A stretch of DNA of 24,479 nucleotides from NCBI GenBank assembly GCA_946530565.1, contig CAMNAE010000002.1, forward strand, positions 1 through 24,479, written 5' to 3'. The translations under genes were made by a program, and so were the position numbers. Of the stretch, positions 14,398 to 22,150 are shown piece by piece. Numbering within the stretch: position 1 is the first letter of the stretch; every line of letters begins with the position of its first letter. A model generated the notes under the pieces. It saw nothing but the letters and a program-made list of their open reading frames with translations, searched no databases and had not been told where the DNA came from. The stretch comes from an uncultured Oscillibacter sp. Its GTDB lineage: Bacteria; Bacillota; Clostridia; Oscillospirales; Oscillospiraceae.

Positions 14398-16269
14398 ATG
14401 AAAATTCTCTATGCGACCAGTGAGGCGGTTCCCTTTTGCAAGACCGGCGGCCTTGCGGATGTAGCGGGATCTCTGCCTCCCGCCCTTGCCAAGGAGGGCG
14501 TTGAGACAGCGGTGGTGCTTCCCCTTTACGAGAGCGTGAAAGAGACCTGGGGCGACAAGCTCACTTACATCGCCTACGACTACGTGCAGCTCGGCTGGCG
14601 CTCGGCCTACTGCGGCATCTTCTCTTACGAGCAGGACGGCGTGACCTGGTACTTCCTCGACAATGAGCAGTACTTCCGCCGCGCCGATCTCTACGGCTAC
14701 GGCGACGACGGCGAGCGCTTCGGCTTCTTCTCCCGCGCCGTGCTCAAGATGCTCCCCTTCATGAAATTCTGGCCCGACGTGATCCACTGCAACGACTGGC
14801 AGACGGCCATGATCCCCGTGTTCGTCGAGGACGCCGCCGTGACCGACGAGCGCTTCGCGAAGATGCGCACGGTCCTGAGCATCCACAACATCGAATACCA
14901 GGGCCTGTGCCTGCCCGACGCCTGCGACGAGCTCTTCGGCCTCAACGAGGGCTGGGTGAACGACGGCACGCTGATCATGAGCGGCATGCTCAATATGCTC
15001 AAGGGCGGCATCCTCTGCGCCGACGCGGTGAACGCCGTGTCCCCGAGCTATGCGCTCGAGCTGCGCCAGCCCTATTTCGCCCACCGCATGGACCCGATCA
15101 TGCGCATGGTCGAAGATAAGCTCACCGGCGTTTTGAACGGCATCGACACCGAGCGCTATGACCCCGCGACCGACACGCAGATCATGCACACCTTCTCGAG
15201 CGCCGACCTCTCCGGCAAGGCGATCGACAAGGCGACGCTGCAAAAGCGCATGGGTCTTGTCGAGGATCCGTCCGTCCCGGTCATCGCGATGGTGAGCCGC
15301 CTCGTCGCGCACAAGGGCCTTGACCTCGTGTGCGAGGCCGTGCACGACCTGATGCGCCTGCCCGTGCAGCTTGTGATCCTGGGCAAGGGCGACCGCGAAT
15401 ATGAGGACTTCTTCACCTGGGTCGCCCAGCAGTACAAGGGCCGCATCGGCGTGCAGATCGGCTACGACGAGCAGCTCTCGCGCGCGATCTATGCCGGCGC
15501 CGATCTTTTCCTGATGCCCTCCCGCTCTGAGCCCTGCGGCCTCAGCCAGATGATCGCGATGCGCTACGGCACGATCCCCGTCGTGCGCGAGACCGGCGGT
15601 CTGCGCGACAGCGTCATCCCCTATAACCGCGTCGACGACACGGGCACTGGCTTCAGCTTCGCGAACTATGATGCCGGTGAGATGGTCGAGGTGATCGACA
15701 TGGCCGTGAAGCTCTACCGCGAGGAGCCCGAGGCATTCGCACGCCTGCAGCAGCGCGCGATGGCGGCGGACTTCAGCTGGGCGCGCAGCGCGCTCGCCTA
15801 CCGCGACATCTACTACAGCATCTCCGTCTCCGCCTCCGACGCGGCCGAGGTGCTCGCCGCAGCCCCTGAGGAGCCCGCGCCGAAAAAGCGTACCCGCAAG
15901 CCCAGGACCGCACTCCCCGAGGAGGCGCCGGTAAAGCGCCCGCGCCGCAAGAAGGCCGAGACCGCGCCTGAGGCGGCCGCCCCCGCTGCGGCGGAAGCTG
16001 AAGAGGCCCCGAAGAAGCGCACCCGCAAGGCAAAGGCCGTCGAGCCCGACGCCGCAGCCGCCAGTGCTGACGAGACCCCGAAGAAGAGGACCCGGAAACC
16101 GAAGGCCGACGCCGCGGCAGAGGCCGACGCCGCCGACAAGACCGAAGAAGCCCCGAAAAAGAGAAGCAGTAAGACCAAAACCGACGAAGCGAGTCCGGAC
16201 GCGTCCGCGCCCAAGACGCGCAGCGCGAGCAGAAAGAAGAAAGGACCCGCCCCGGACGCGGAAAAGTGA
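14398..16269 (+). CDS. glgA: Glycogen synthase with a long Lys/Arg/Ala/Pro-rich C-terminal tail
   Basis: Transfers glucose from ADP-glucose to the growing alpha-1,4-glucan. The GT5 core (residues 1-475) is complete: KTGGLADVAGSLPPAL (15-30; K15 binds ADP-glucose), VIHCNDWQTAMIP, SIHNIEYQG, VSRLVAHKGLDLV (299-311), and SRSEPCGLSQMIAMRYGTIPVVRETGGL (376-402) with the catalytic glutamate of EPCGL. About 148 extra residues follow (476-623), low-complexity and highly charged, with repeated basic motifs such as PKKRTRKP separated by acidic Ala-rich linkers. GlgA normally ends near residue 480. The ATG at 14398 is preferred over 14392 because GGAG lies 9 nt upstream of it and only 3 nt from the other. 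glgP starts 6 nt after the stop, so both are co-transcribed. Confidence 0.96.
   Translation: MKILYATSEAVPFCKTGGLADVAGSLPPALAKEGVETAVVLPLYESVKETWGDKLTYIAYDYVQLGWRSAYCGIFSYEQDGVTWYFLDNEQYFRRADLYGYGDDGERFGFFSRAVLKMLPFMKFWPDVIHCNDWQTAMIPVFVEDAAVTDERFAKMRTVLSIHNIEYQGLCLPDACDELFGLNEGWVNDGTLIMSGMLNMLKGGILCADAVNAVSPSYALELRQPYFAHRMDPIMRMVEDKLTGVLNGIDTERYDPATDTQIMHTFSSADLSGKAIDKATLQKRMGLVEDPSVPVIAMVSRLVAHKGLDLVCEAVHDLMRLPVQLVILGKGDREYEDFFTWVAQQYKGRIGVQIGYDEQLSRAIYAGADLFLMPSRSEPCGLSQMIAMRYGTIPVVRETGGLRDSVIPYNRVDDTGTGFSFANYDAGEMVEVIDMAVKLYREEPEAFARLQQRAMAADFSWARSALAYRDIYYSISVSASDAAEVLAAAPEEPAPKKRTRKPRTALPEEAPVKRPRRKKAETAPEAAAPAAAEAEEAPKKRTRKAKAVEPDAAAASADETPKKRTRKPKADAAAEADAADKTEEAPKKRSSKTKTDEASPDASAPKTRSASRKKKGPAPDAEK
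15823..16266 (+). repeat. Low-complexity repeat region encoding the GlgA tail
   Basis: This part of glgA encodes six loosely repeated basic blocks (PKKRTRKP, VKRPRRKKA, PKKRTRKAK, PKKRTRKPK, PKKRSSKTK, PKTRSASRKKK), starting 18-25 residues apart and separated by Ala/Glu/Asp-rich spacers. The frame is maintained throughout and codon use matches the core, so it is a real extension and not a frameshift or read-through into an intergenic region. The glgA stop codon and the immediate glgP start confirm the gene boundary. Confidence 0.85.
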
Positions 16270-16275
16270 CCCCAC

Positions 16276-18699
16276 ATGAAAGCCTTCACCACCACACAGC
16301 TTGAAAAAGCCCTGAGAGCAAAGCTCGCTCTCAACTTCGCCCTGTCGCCCGAAGAGGCCACGGATCAGGATATGTTCCGGGCCTGCGCGCTGGTCATCCG
16401 CGACGTGATGGCCGCGCGCAAGGTCGGCGCCGTGCGCGAGACGAGAAAAGAGCAGCGCAAGCAGGTGCACTATCTGTCCCTTGAATTCCTGATGGGCCGG
16501 AGCCTGATGAAGAACGCCTACAACCTCGAGATCCTGCCGGAGCTCAGGGAGGCGATCGAAAATCTGGGCTTCAAGCCAGCCGACATCTTTGAGCTGGAGC
16601 CGGACGCGGGTCTCGGCAACGGCGGCCTCGGCCGTCTCGCCGCCTGCTACCTCGACTCCATGACCACGCTTGAGATCCCCGCCACGGGCTACTCGATCTG
16701 CTATGAGCTCGGCATCTTCCGCCAGAAGATCGTCGAGGGCCAGCAGGTGGAGCTGCCCGACAACTGGAAGGAGCTCGGCGGCTCCTGGCTTCTGCCGAAG
16801 CCCGAGGAGTCGCAGTCCGTCAGCTTCGGCGGCAGCGTAAGGCAGTTCTGGGCAGACGGGCACCTGCACACCGTTGTCGAAAATCCCACGGTCGTCACGG
16901 CGATCCCCTATGATATGGTGGTGGCGGGCTACGGCACCGAGCATGTCAACACGCTGCGTCTCTGGGACGCGCGGGCCAACCGGCCGACGGATATGTCGCT
17001 CTTCTCACAGGGCGAGTATCTGCGCGCGAACGAGGAGCAGGCCATGGCCGAGACGATCGCCAAGGTCCTCTACCCCGAGGACAACCACTACGAGGGCAAG
17101 TCCCTGCGCCTGAAGCAGCAGTACTTCTTCGTCTCGGCCACGGTGCAGTCGATCGTGCAGGAGCACCTCGAGACCTACGGCACGCTCTCGAATTTCCACG
17201 AGAAGAACATCATCCAGATCAACGACACCCACCCCGCGCTCGTCGTGCCGGAGCTCATGCGCATCTTCATCGACGAGGCCGGCATGGACTGGGACGACGC
17301 CTGGGCCATCACGACGCAGTCCGTCGCCTACACGAACCACACTGTGCTCTCTGAGGCGCTGGAGCGCTGGCCGCAGAACCTTGTGGAATCGCTCGTGCCG
17401 CGCATCTGGCAGATCATGCAGGAGATCGCGCACCGCTGGCAGGATCAGATCGAGCGCTTCTACCGCGACGAGGCGAAGGTCCGCCGCATGGCGATCATCT
17501 GGGACGGTGAGGTGCGCATGGCGAACCTCGCGATCGCGGGCGGCTGCGCCGTCAACGGCGTCAGCGGCCTGCACTCCGATATCCTGCGCCGCGATGTCTT
17601 CCACGACTTCTATGTGATGGAGCCGCAGAAGTTCCAGAACGTCACGAACGGCATCGACCACCGCCGCTGGCTCAGCGAGATCAATCCCGGACTCGACAGT
17701 CTGATCCGCGAGCTCTCCGGCGATGACTACCTGCTGCATCCCGAAGCGCTCGGAAAGCTTGAGGCCTTTGCCGAAAACAAGGCCGTGCTGGACCGTCTGG
17801 ACGAGATCAAACGGCAGAACAAAGAGGAATTCGCCCGCTATGTCAAAAAAACCTCCGGAATCGTGCTCGACCCGGAGGCGATCTTCGACGTACAGGTCAA
17901 GCGGCTCCACGAATACAAGCGCCAGCTTTTAAACGTGCTGCACATCATCAGTCTGTATCAGAAACTGCAGGACGATCCGAACTATATCACCCGGCCGCAC
18001 ACCTTCCTCTTCGGCGCGAAGGCGGCCCCGGGCTACGCGGTCGCCAAGCGCATCATCCGGCTCATCAACTCGCTCGCCGACCAGATCGCAAAGGACCCTG
18101 TATGCCGCGGCAAGCTCCAGGTCGTCTTCCTCGAAAACTACCGCGTGTCGCTCGCCGAAAAGCTCATGCCGGCCAGCGAACTCTCGCAGCAGATCTCGAC
18201 CGCCGGCAAGGAGGCCAGCGGCACCGGCAACATGAAGTTCATGATGAACGGCGCGCTGACCGTCGGCACGCTCGACGGCGCGAACGTCGAGATGCACGAG
18301 CTGCTCGGCGACGAGAACATGTTCCTCTTCGGCCTCCACGCCGATGAGGTCCAGTCGCTCCTGCGCCGCGGCTATGTGCCCGTGCAGTACTACAACCATG
18401 ACCCGCAGCTGCACCGCTGCCTTGACCAGCTGCGCACGGGCTTTGCCGACGGCGTGAGCTATGACGACCTCTTCAGCCGGCTCGTGAATGCCTGGGGCGG
18501 CAGTGCTGCCGACGAGTACCTGCTGCTCGCCGACTACCGCTCCTACTGCGAGGCCGAGCGCAAGGCCGCGCTCACCTACGAGGACCGCGCCAGGTGGAAC
18601 CGCATGAGCCTTTTGAACATCGCGCGCAGCGGCCTCTTCGCCGCCGACCGCGCAGTCGCGGAATACGCCGACAACATCTGGCATGTTTCACACAGGTAA
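16276..18699 (+). CDS. glgP: Glycogen/alpha-glucan phosphorylase
   Basis: Releases glucose-1-phosphate from the non-reducing ends of glycogen using pyridoxal phosphate. The 807 residues match bacterial GlgP/MalP. Family signatures: YLSLEFLMGRSL (66-77), EPDAGLGNGGLGRLAACYLDS (108-128), QINDTHPAL (314-322), VKRLHEYKRQLLN (541-553) and the PLP site EASGTGNMKFMMNGALT (646-662) with K654. The ribosome binding site is poor (GGAAAAGTGA), and translation is probably coupled to glgA, whose stop is 6 nt upstream. Synthesis (glgA) and breakdown (glgP) in one transcript is common in bacteria and implies control of GlgP at the enzyme level. The C-terminus is complete. Confidence 0.96.
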   Translation: MKAFTTTQLEKALRAKLALNFALSPEEATDQDMFRACALVIRDVMAARKVGAVRETRKEQRKQVHYLSLEFLMGRSLMKNAYNLEILPELREAIENLGFKPADIFELEPDAGLGNGGLGRLAACYLDSMTTLEIPATGYSICYELGIFRQKIVEGQQVELPDNWKELGGSWLLPKPEESQSVSFGGSVRQFWADGHLHTVVENPTVVTAIPYDMVVAGYGTEHVNTLRLWDARANRPTDMSLFSQGEYLRANEEQAMAETIAKVLYPEDNHYEGKSLRLKQQYFFVSATVQSIVQEHLETYGTLSNFHEKNIIQINDTHPALVVPELMRIFIDEAGMDWDDAWAITTQSVAYTNHTVLSEALERWPQNLVESLVPRIWQIMQEIAHRWQDQIERFYRDEAKVRRMAIIWDGEVRMANLAIAGGCAVNGVSGLHSDILRRDVFHDFYVMEPQKFQNVTNGIDHRRWLSEINPGLDSLIRELSGDDYLLHPEALGKLEAFAENKAVLDRLDEIKRQNKEEFARYVKKTSGIVLDPEAIFDVQVKRLHEYKRQLLNVLHIISLYQKLQDDPNYITRPHTFLFGAKAAPGYAVAKRIIRLINSLADQIAKDPVCRGKLQVVFLENYRVSLAEKLMPASELSQQISTAGKEASGTGNMKFMMNGALTVGTLDGANVEMHELLGDENMFLFGLHADEVQSLLRRGYVPVQYYNHDPQLHRCLDQLRTGFADGVSYDDLFSRLVNAWGGSAADEYLLLADYRSYCEAERKAALTYEDRARWNRMSLLNIARSGLFAADRAVAEYADNIWHVSHR

Positions 18700-18720
18700 C
18701 AAGCCCTCCGGCCGTCAGAA

Positions 18721-18787
18721 CCCTCAGTCGCTTCGCGACAGCTTTGCCCACATCGCGCCTCCACCGGAAGGCGCGACCCTTTCAGGG
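18721..18787. repeat. Three consecutive hairpins between glgP and rubrerythrin gene
   Basis: Three inverted repeats lie head to tail: GTCGC-TTC-GCGAC (18727-18739), TCGCGCCT/AGGCGCGA with an 8-nt loop (18753-18776), and CCCT-TTC-AGGG (18777-18787). The opening CCCTCAGTCGCTTCGCGACAGC and closing CAGGGGAGCC resemble the short palindromic intergenic repeats I know from gut Clostridia. No T-run follows the stems, so it is not a standard terminator, though it may protect the glgP mRNA 3' end. No promoter for the rubrerythrin gene is visible in this stretch. Confidence 0.5.
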
Positions 18788-18814
18788 GAGCCTACTTAAG
18801 AAAGGACGATTATC

Positions 18815-19351
18815 ATGAACAAATACGCCGGCACCAAGACCGAAAAGAACCTTTGGGAGGCCTTCGCGGGCGAGTCCCAGGCGCGCAACAAGTACACGTA
18901 TTTTGCCTCCGTCGCCAAGAAGGCGGGCTATGAGCAGATCTCCGCGCTCTTTCTGAAGACCGCCGAGAACGAGAAGGAGCATGCCAAGCTCTGGTTCAAG
19001 GCGCTCGGTGAGCTCGGCACGACCGAGGAGAACCTGCTCCACGCCGCCGAAGGTGAGAACGCCGAGTGGACCGACATGTATGAGCGCATGGCGAAGGATG
19101 CCGAGGAAGAGGGCTTCCCGGAGCTCGCCGCGCAGTTCCGCGGCGTCGCCGCGATCGAGAAGGCCCACGAGGAGCGCTACCGCGCGCTCTTGAAGAACAT
19201 CGAGACGAAGCAGGTCTTCGAAAAGGCCGGCGTGCAGATCTGGGAGTGCCGCAACTGCGGACACATCGTCGTCGGCACGAAAGCCCCCGAGGTCTGCCCG
19301 GTGTGCAACCACCCGCAGAGCTACTTCGAGGTCCGGGCCGAAAACTACTGA
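18815..19351 (+). CDS. rbr: Rubrerythrin
   Basis: Non-haem iron peroxidase that reduces hydrogen peroxide in anaerobes. The 178-residue protein has the ferritin-like four-helix domain with di-iron ligands recognisable as E20, E53-x-x-H56 and E115-x-x-H118 plus acidic residues around 79-84, followed by the C-terminal rubredoxin-like Fe(SCys)4 site C145-x2-C148 and C161-x2-C164 ([18 protein letters not shown]). This is the classical rubrerythrin order. AAAGGA lies about 9 nt before the ATG. No obvious promoter was found in the 115 nt upstream, so it may be expressed from an unrecognised promoter or by read-through from glgP. It points to an anaerobic host. Confidence 0.96.
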   Translation: MNKYAGTKTEKNLWEAFAGESQARNKYTYFASVAKKAGYEQISALFLKTAENEKEHAKLWFKALGELGTTEENLLHAAEGENAEWTDMYERMAKDAEEEGFPELAAQFRGVAAIEKAHEERYRALLKNIETKQVFEKAGVQIWECRNCGHIVVGTKAPEVCPVCNHPQSYFEVRAENY

Positions 19352-19356
19352 GCCGC

Positions 19357-19395
19357 GCATAAAAAAGCTGCCCTTTTGGGCAGCTTTTTTTATGC
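19357..19395. terminator. Bidirectional terminator between rbr and the Mo-hydroxylase operon
   Basis: A long stem (GCTGCCC/GGGCAGC core, TTTT loop) flanked by six A and seven T and extended by GCAT/ATGC. It starts just after the rbr stop. On the minus strand it contains the stop codon of the molybdopterin subunit gene (19390-19392). The symmetric A and T runs make it work in both directions for the two convergent units. Confidence 0.92.
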
Positions 19396-21675
19396 GTGCA
19401 GCGCCGTGTATATCTTCTCGGCCGTCGCCGGGAGCGCGTGCAGGCTCCTGCCGGTCGCGCTCTGGATCGCGTTCAGGATCGCCGGGGCGGCCGGGATGAT
19501 TGGGATCTCGCCGATGCCCTTGGCGCCGAACGGACCCGGATTCCCATCGCCCTCGACTAAGATCGCCGTGACCGGGGGCACGTCAGGCATCATCGGTGCC
19601 TTGTAGTCGCGAAAGCTCCCGTTTTTCACGCGGCCGGCGTCGTCGAAGCTGTAACCCTCCATGAGCGCAAAGCCGAGTCCCTGCACGGCGCCGCCCTCGA
19701 TCTGGCCTTTCACGACCGTCGGGTTGATCGCGCGTCCGACGTCGTGCGCGGCCCAATAGCCCTTCACCTCAACGGCGCCGGTATCGGGCGCGACCTCGAC
19801 ATACGCGATGTGGCAGGCGACCGGATAGGAGACCGACGCGTTGCCGTGCCGCTCACCGGTCAGCGGCGGGAGGTTTACGTTGTAGATGCCCTCGCCCAGG
19901 ATATCGCAGCCGCAGCGGACGCCGAAACAGACCGCATTCACGAAATCCGCAAAGGGCACCTTCGCACCGTCCGGCAGGAGCGCATGGTCACCCGAGAGCG
20001 TGATCTCTCCGGGCGCGCAGGCATAGTGCCGTGCGGCGGCTGCAAGCAGGCGCTCGCGCGCGTCGAGCGCGGCGAGCTCGACCGCCTTGCCGGCGAGTGT
20101 CAACACCCGCGTGCCGTGCGTGCCGATTGCAAAGGGCGAATGCTCCGTATCCTCGCCCGCGTGGATCTGCACGCGGGCGATGTCAACGCCGAGCACCGCC
20201 GCCGCGATCTGCGCAAAACCGGTCGTCGTGCCCTGGCCGAGCTCGACTTCGCCGTTGTAGACGTCGATGCGTCCGTCGAGCCGGATGCGCACGCGCGCGG
20301 CCGAGCCGTCGAAGGGGCCGAAGCCGCCGCGGTTCGAGTTGCAGTGGATCGCGATCGCGAGCCCCACGCCGCGGAGCTTCCCTTCGGGCGTTTTTGTCCC
20401 GGCAAGGGCTTTTAAATGCGCATAGTCCGCCGCCGCTGCCGCACGCTCGATGCACTCGGGCAGGCGGCAATGTCCGAGCTCCCAGCCCCGCAGCGTCACG
20501 TCGCCGGGGCGGGAGCAGTTCTTTTTTCTGAGCTCCAGCGGGTCCATCCCAAGCTTCACGGCCAGCTCATCGATGAGCCGCTCGAGCGCGAAATGCGACT
20601 GCACATTCCCGTAGCCGCGGAAGGGGCCCGTCGGGAGCTTGTTCGTATAAACGAGGCGGCAGTCGGTCTTCAAGGCCGCAAAGCGGTAGAGGCTGTCGGT
20701 CCGGACACTCGTGACGCCCATGATCGCGGAGCCGTGGCCGGAGTACGCGCCGTTGTCGGCAAGCACGCGCATCTCCTTTGTGAGGATCTTCCCCTCCGCC
20801 GTCGCGCCAAGCTTTATATAGATGCGCATCGGTACGCGTGGGCGCGCGCAGCAGAACTCCTCTTCGCGCGTCAGGCGAAAGCGCACCGGCCGTCCGGGGC
20901 AGCGCAGCGCGAGCGCCGCGGCAAAGGCCGCCTCCTTCTGGTCCGAGTGGCTGCCGAAGGCCCCGCCCATGTATTTCTGGCGGATGCGGATGCGGGAGAG
21001 CGGGAAGTCGAGGCAGCCTGCGAGCTCCTCCAGGACCGTGAAGCCCTCCTGCGTACCGCCCCAGAGCGTCAGAACGCCGTCGTGAGGGTCGAGCCGCGCC
21101 GTAAAATTGCGCGTCTCAAGCGCGCAGTGGCTTGCGTACTGCGTCTCAAAGGTGCCCGAGACGAAGGCCGAACACTTTTGATTTTCAGATGCAAGGTCAC
21201 CGTAGGCGGCGTGGATCTCGTCTGCGATGTTGCCGGGCTTGTCCGCGTGCACGAGCGGCGCGCCACCCGCAAGCGCATCGTCCATCGTGAGGGCTGCCGG
21301 CGTCTCACGGTATTCGATCTTGATCCGTGAGAGCGCCGCCTCCGCGATCTCGGGCGTCTCGGCCGCGACGAGCGCGATCTCCTCGCCGACATAGCGGACC
21401 CGACCGCGCGCGAGCACGGTCTCGTCGGGGATGATGATGCCGTAGGGGCGATCAGGCAGATCACTGCCCGTCAGAACACAGGCGACGCCCGGGAGCGCCG
21501 CAGCCCTGCTCACATCGATCGAGAGGATCTCAGCGGAAGCAAAGGGCGAGCGAAGCGCGCGGGCGGTCAGTGTGTCCGGGAACTTCAGGTCGGAGTGGTA
21601 AACGGCTCTGCCGCACACCTTGTCATACGCATCGGGCCTTACGAGGCTCCTGCCGATGATCTCTGCTTCAGCCAT
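19390..21675 (-). CDS. Xanthine dehydrogenase-family enzyme, molybdopterin-binding subunit
   Basis: Catalytic subunit of a molybdenum hydroxylase that oxidises a heterocycle or aldehyde with water as oxygen donor. The 761 residues contain an N-terminal a/b hammerhead domain (about 15-125) and two Mo-cofactor domains. Signatures: GGTQEGF (206-212), YMGGAFGS (235-242), PTGPFRGYGNVQSHFALERLIDE (348-370) and GAKGIGE with the catalytic glutamate E723. The position equivalent to bovine Glu802, which recognises purine in xanthine enzymes (GGGFGGKE), appears to be Ser here (GGAFGSHS, S244), while the Arg of FRG is kept. The substrate may therefore not be xanthine. It is the last gene of the operon, starting inside the end of the 2Fe-2S gene (8-nt overlap) behind a GGGGGGAG site. 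Size and subunit split match three-subunit clostridial enzymes. Confidence 0.92.
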   Translation of the reverse strand: MAEAEIIGRSLVRPDAYDKVCGRAVYHSDLKFPDTLTARALRSPFASAEILSIDVSRAAALPGVACVLTGSDLPDRPYGIIIPDETVLARGRVRYVGEEIALVAAETPEIAEAALSRIKIEYRETPAALTMDDALAGGAPLVHADKPGNIADEIHAAYGDLASENQKCSAFVSGTFETQYASHCALETRNFTARLDPHDGVLTLWGGTQEGFTVLEELAGCLDFPLSRIRIRQKYMGGAFGSHSDQKEAAFAAALALRCPGRPVRFRLTREEEFCCARPRVPMRIYIKLGATAEGKILTKEMRVLADNGAYSGHGSAIMGVTSVRTDSLYRFAALKTDCRLVYTNKLPTGPFRGYGNVQSHFALERLIDELAVKLGMDPLELRKKNCSRPGDVTLRGWELGHCRLPECIERAAAAADYAHLKALAGTKTPEGKLRGVGLAIAIHCNSNRGGFGPFDGSAARVRIRLDGRIDVYNGEVELGQGTTTGFAQIAAAVLGVDIARVQIHAGEDTEHSPFAIGTHGTRVLTLAGKAVELAALDARERLLAAAARHYACAPGEITLSGDHALLPDGAKVPFADFVNAVCFGVRCGCDILGEGIYNVNLPPLTGERHGNASVSYPVACHIAYVEVAPDTGAVEVKGYWAAHDVGRAINPTVVKGQIEGGAVQGLGFALMEGYSFDDAGRVKNGSFRDYKAPMMPDVPPVTAILVEGDGNPGPFGAKGIGEIPIIPAAPAILNAIQSATGRSLHALPATAEKIYTALHA

Positions 21676-22150
21676 GCTGCTCCCCCCTTTTCTTTGCCGC
21701 GAGCCGCACGGCCTTCAGGATGCGCACATAGCCCGTGCAGCGGCAGAGGTTCCCGCTCATCGCGGTGCGGATCTCCTCATCCGTCGGATCCGGGTTTTTG
21801 TCCAAAAGCGCTTTGGCCGCCATCACCATGCCCGGCGTGCAGAAGCCGCACTGCACGGCGCCGGATTCCAGAAAAGCCTCCTGGATCGGGTCGGGCGCGT
21901 CTGGCGCGCCGAGGCCCTCGATCGTGAGTATCTCCGCGCCGTCGCAGCGCGCGGCGAGCAGCAGGCAGGAGCAGACCGGCGCACCGTTTAATAAAACCGT
22001 GCAGGCGCCGCACTCGCCCTCACCGCAGCCCTCTTTCGTGCCGGTAAGGCCGAGGTCCTCCCGCAGGAAGTCGAGCAGGGTCCGGGACGTCGGCACCATA
22101 CGCGTGAGGCTGCGGCCGTTGACCCTCAGCGTGATCTCCGCCCTGTTCAT
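21668..22150 (-). CDS. Xanthine dehydrogenase-family enzyme, 2Fe-2S subunit
   Basis: Carries electrons from the molybdenum site toward FAD. Of 160 residues, the N-terminal plant-ferredoxin domain binds one 2Fe-2S cluster through C42, C47, C50 and C60 or C62 (GCGEGECGACTVLLNG), and the C-terminal four-helix domain binds the second through C101, C104, C136 and C138 (CGFCTPGMVM, GNLCRCTGY). The complete set of cysteines predicts an active subunit. GGGAGG is 7 nt upstream of the ATG, and the start overlaps the FAD-subunit stop by 4 nt (ATGA), so the subunits are translationally coupled. Confidence 0.95.
   Translation of the reverse strand: MNRAEITLRVNGRSLTRMVPTSRTLLDFLREDLGLTGTKEGCGEGECGACTVLLNGAPVCSCLLLAARCDGAEILTIEGLGAPDAPDPIQEAFLESGAVQCGFCTPGMVMAAKALLDKNPDPTDEEIRTAMSGNLCRCTGYVRILKAVRLAAKKRGEQHG

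Noticed and set aside
14377..16944. Open reading frame of 855 codons on the minus strand opposite glgA and glgP.
   Set aside because: It crosses two well-supported genes and the intergenic space. The lack of stops follows from GC-rich third positions on the coding strand.
20031..20531. Plus-strand open frames within the Mo-subunit gene region (for example 19744-20415, 20416-21330).
   Set aside because: Arg/Ala-rich antisense shadows of the well-supported minus-strand Mo-hydroxylase genes.
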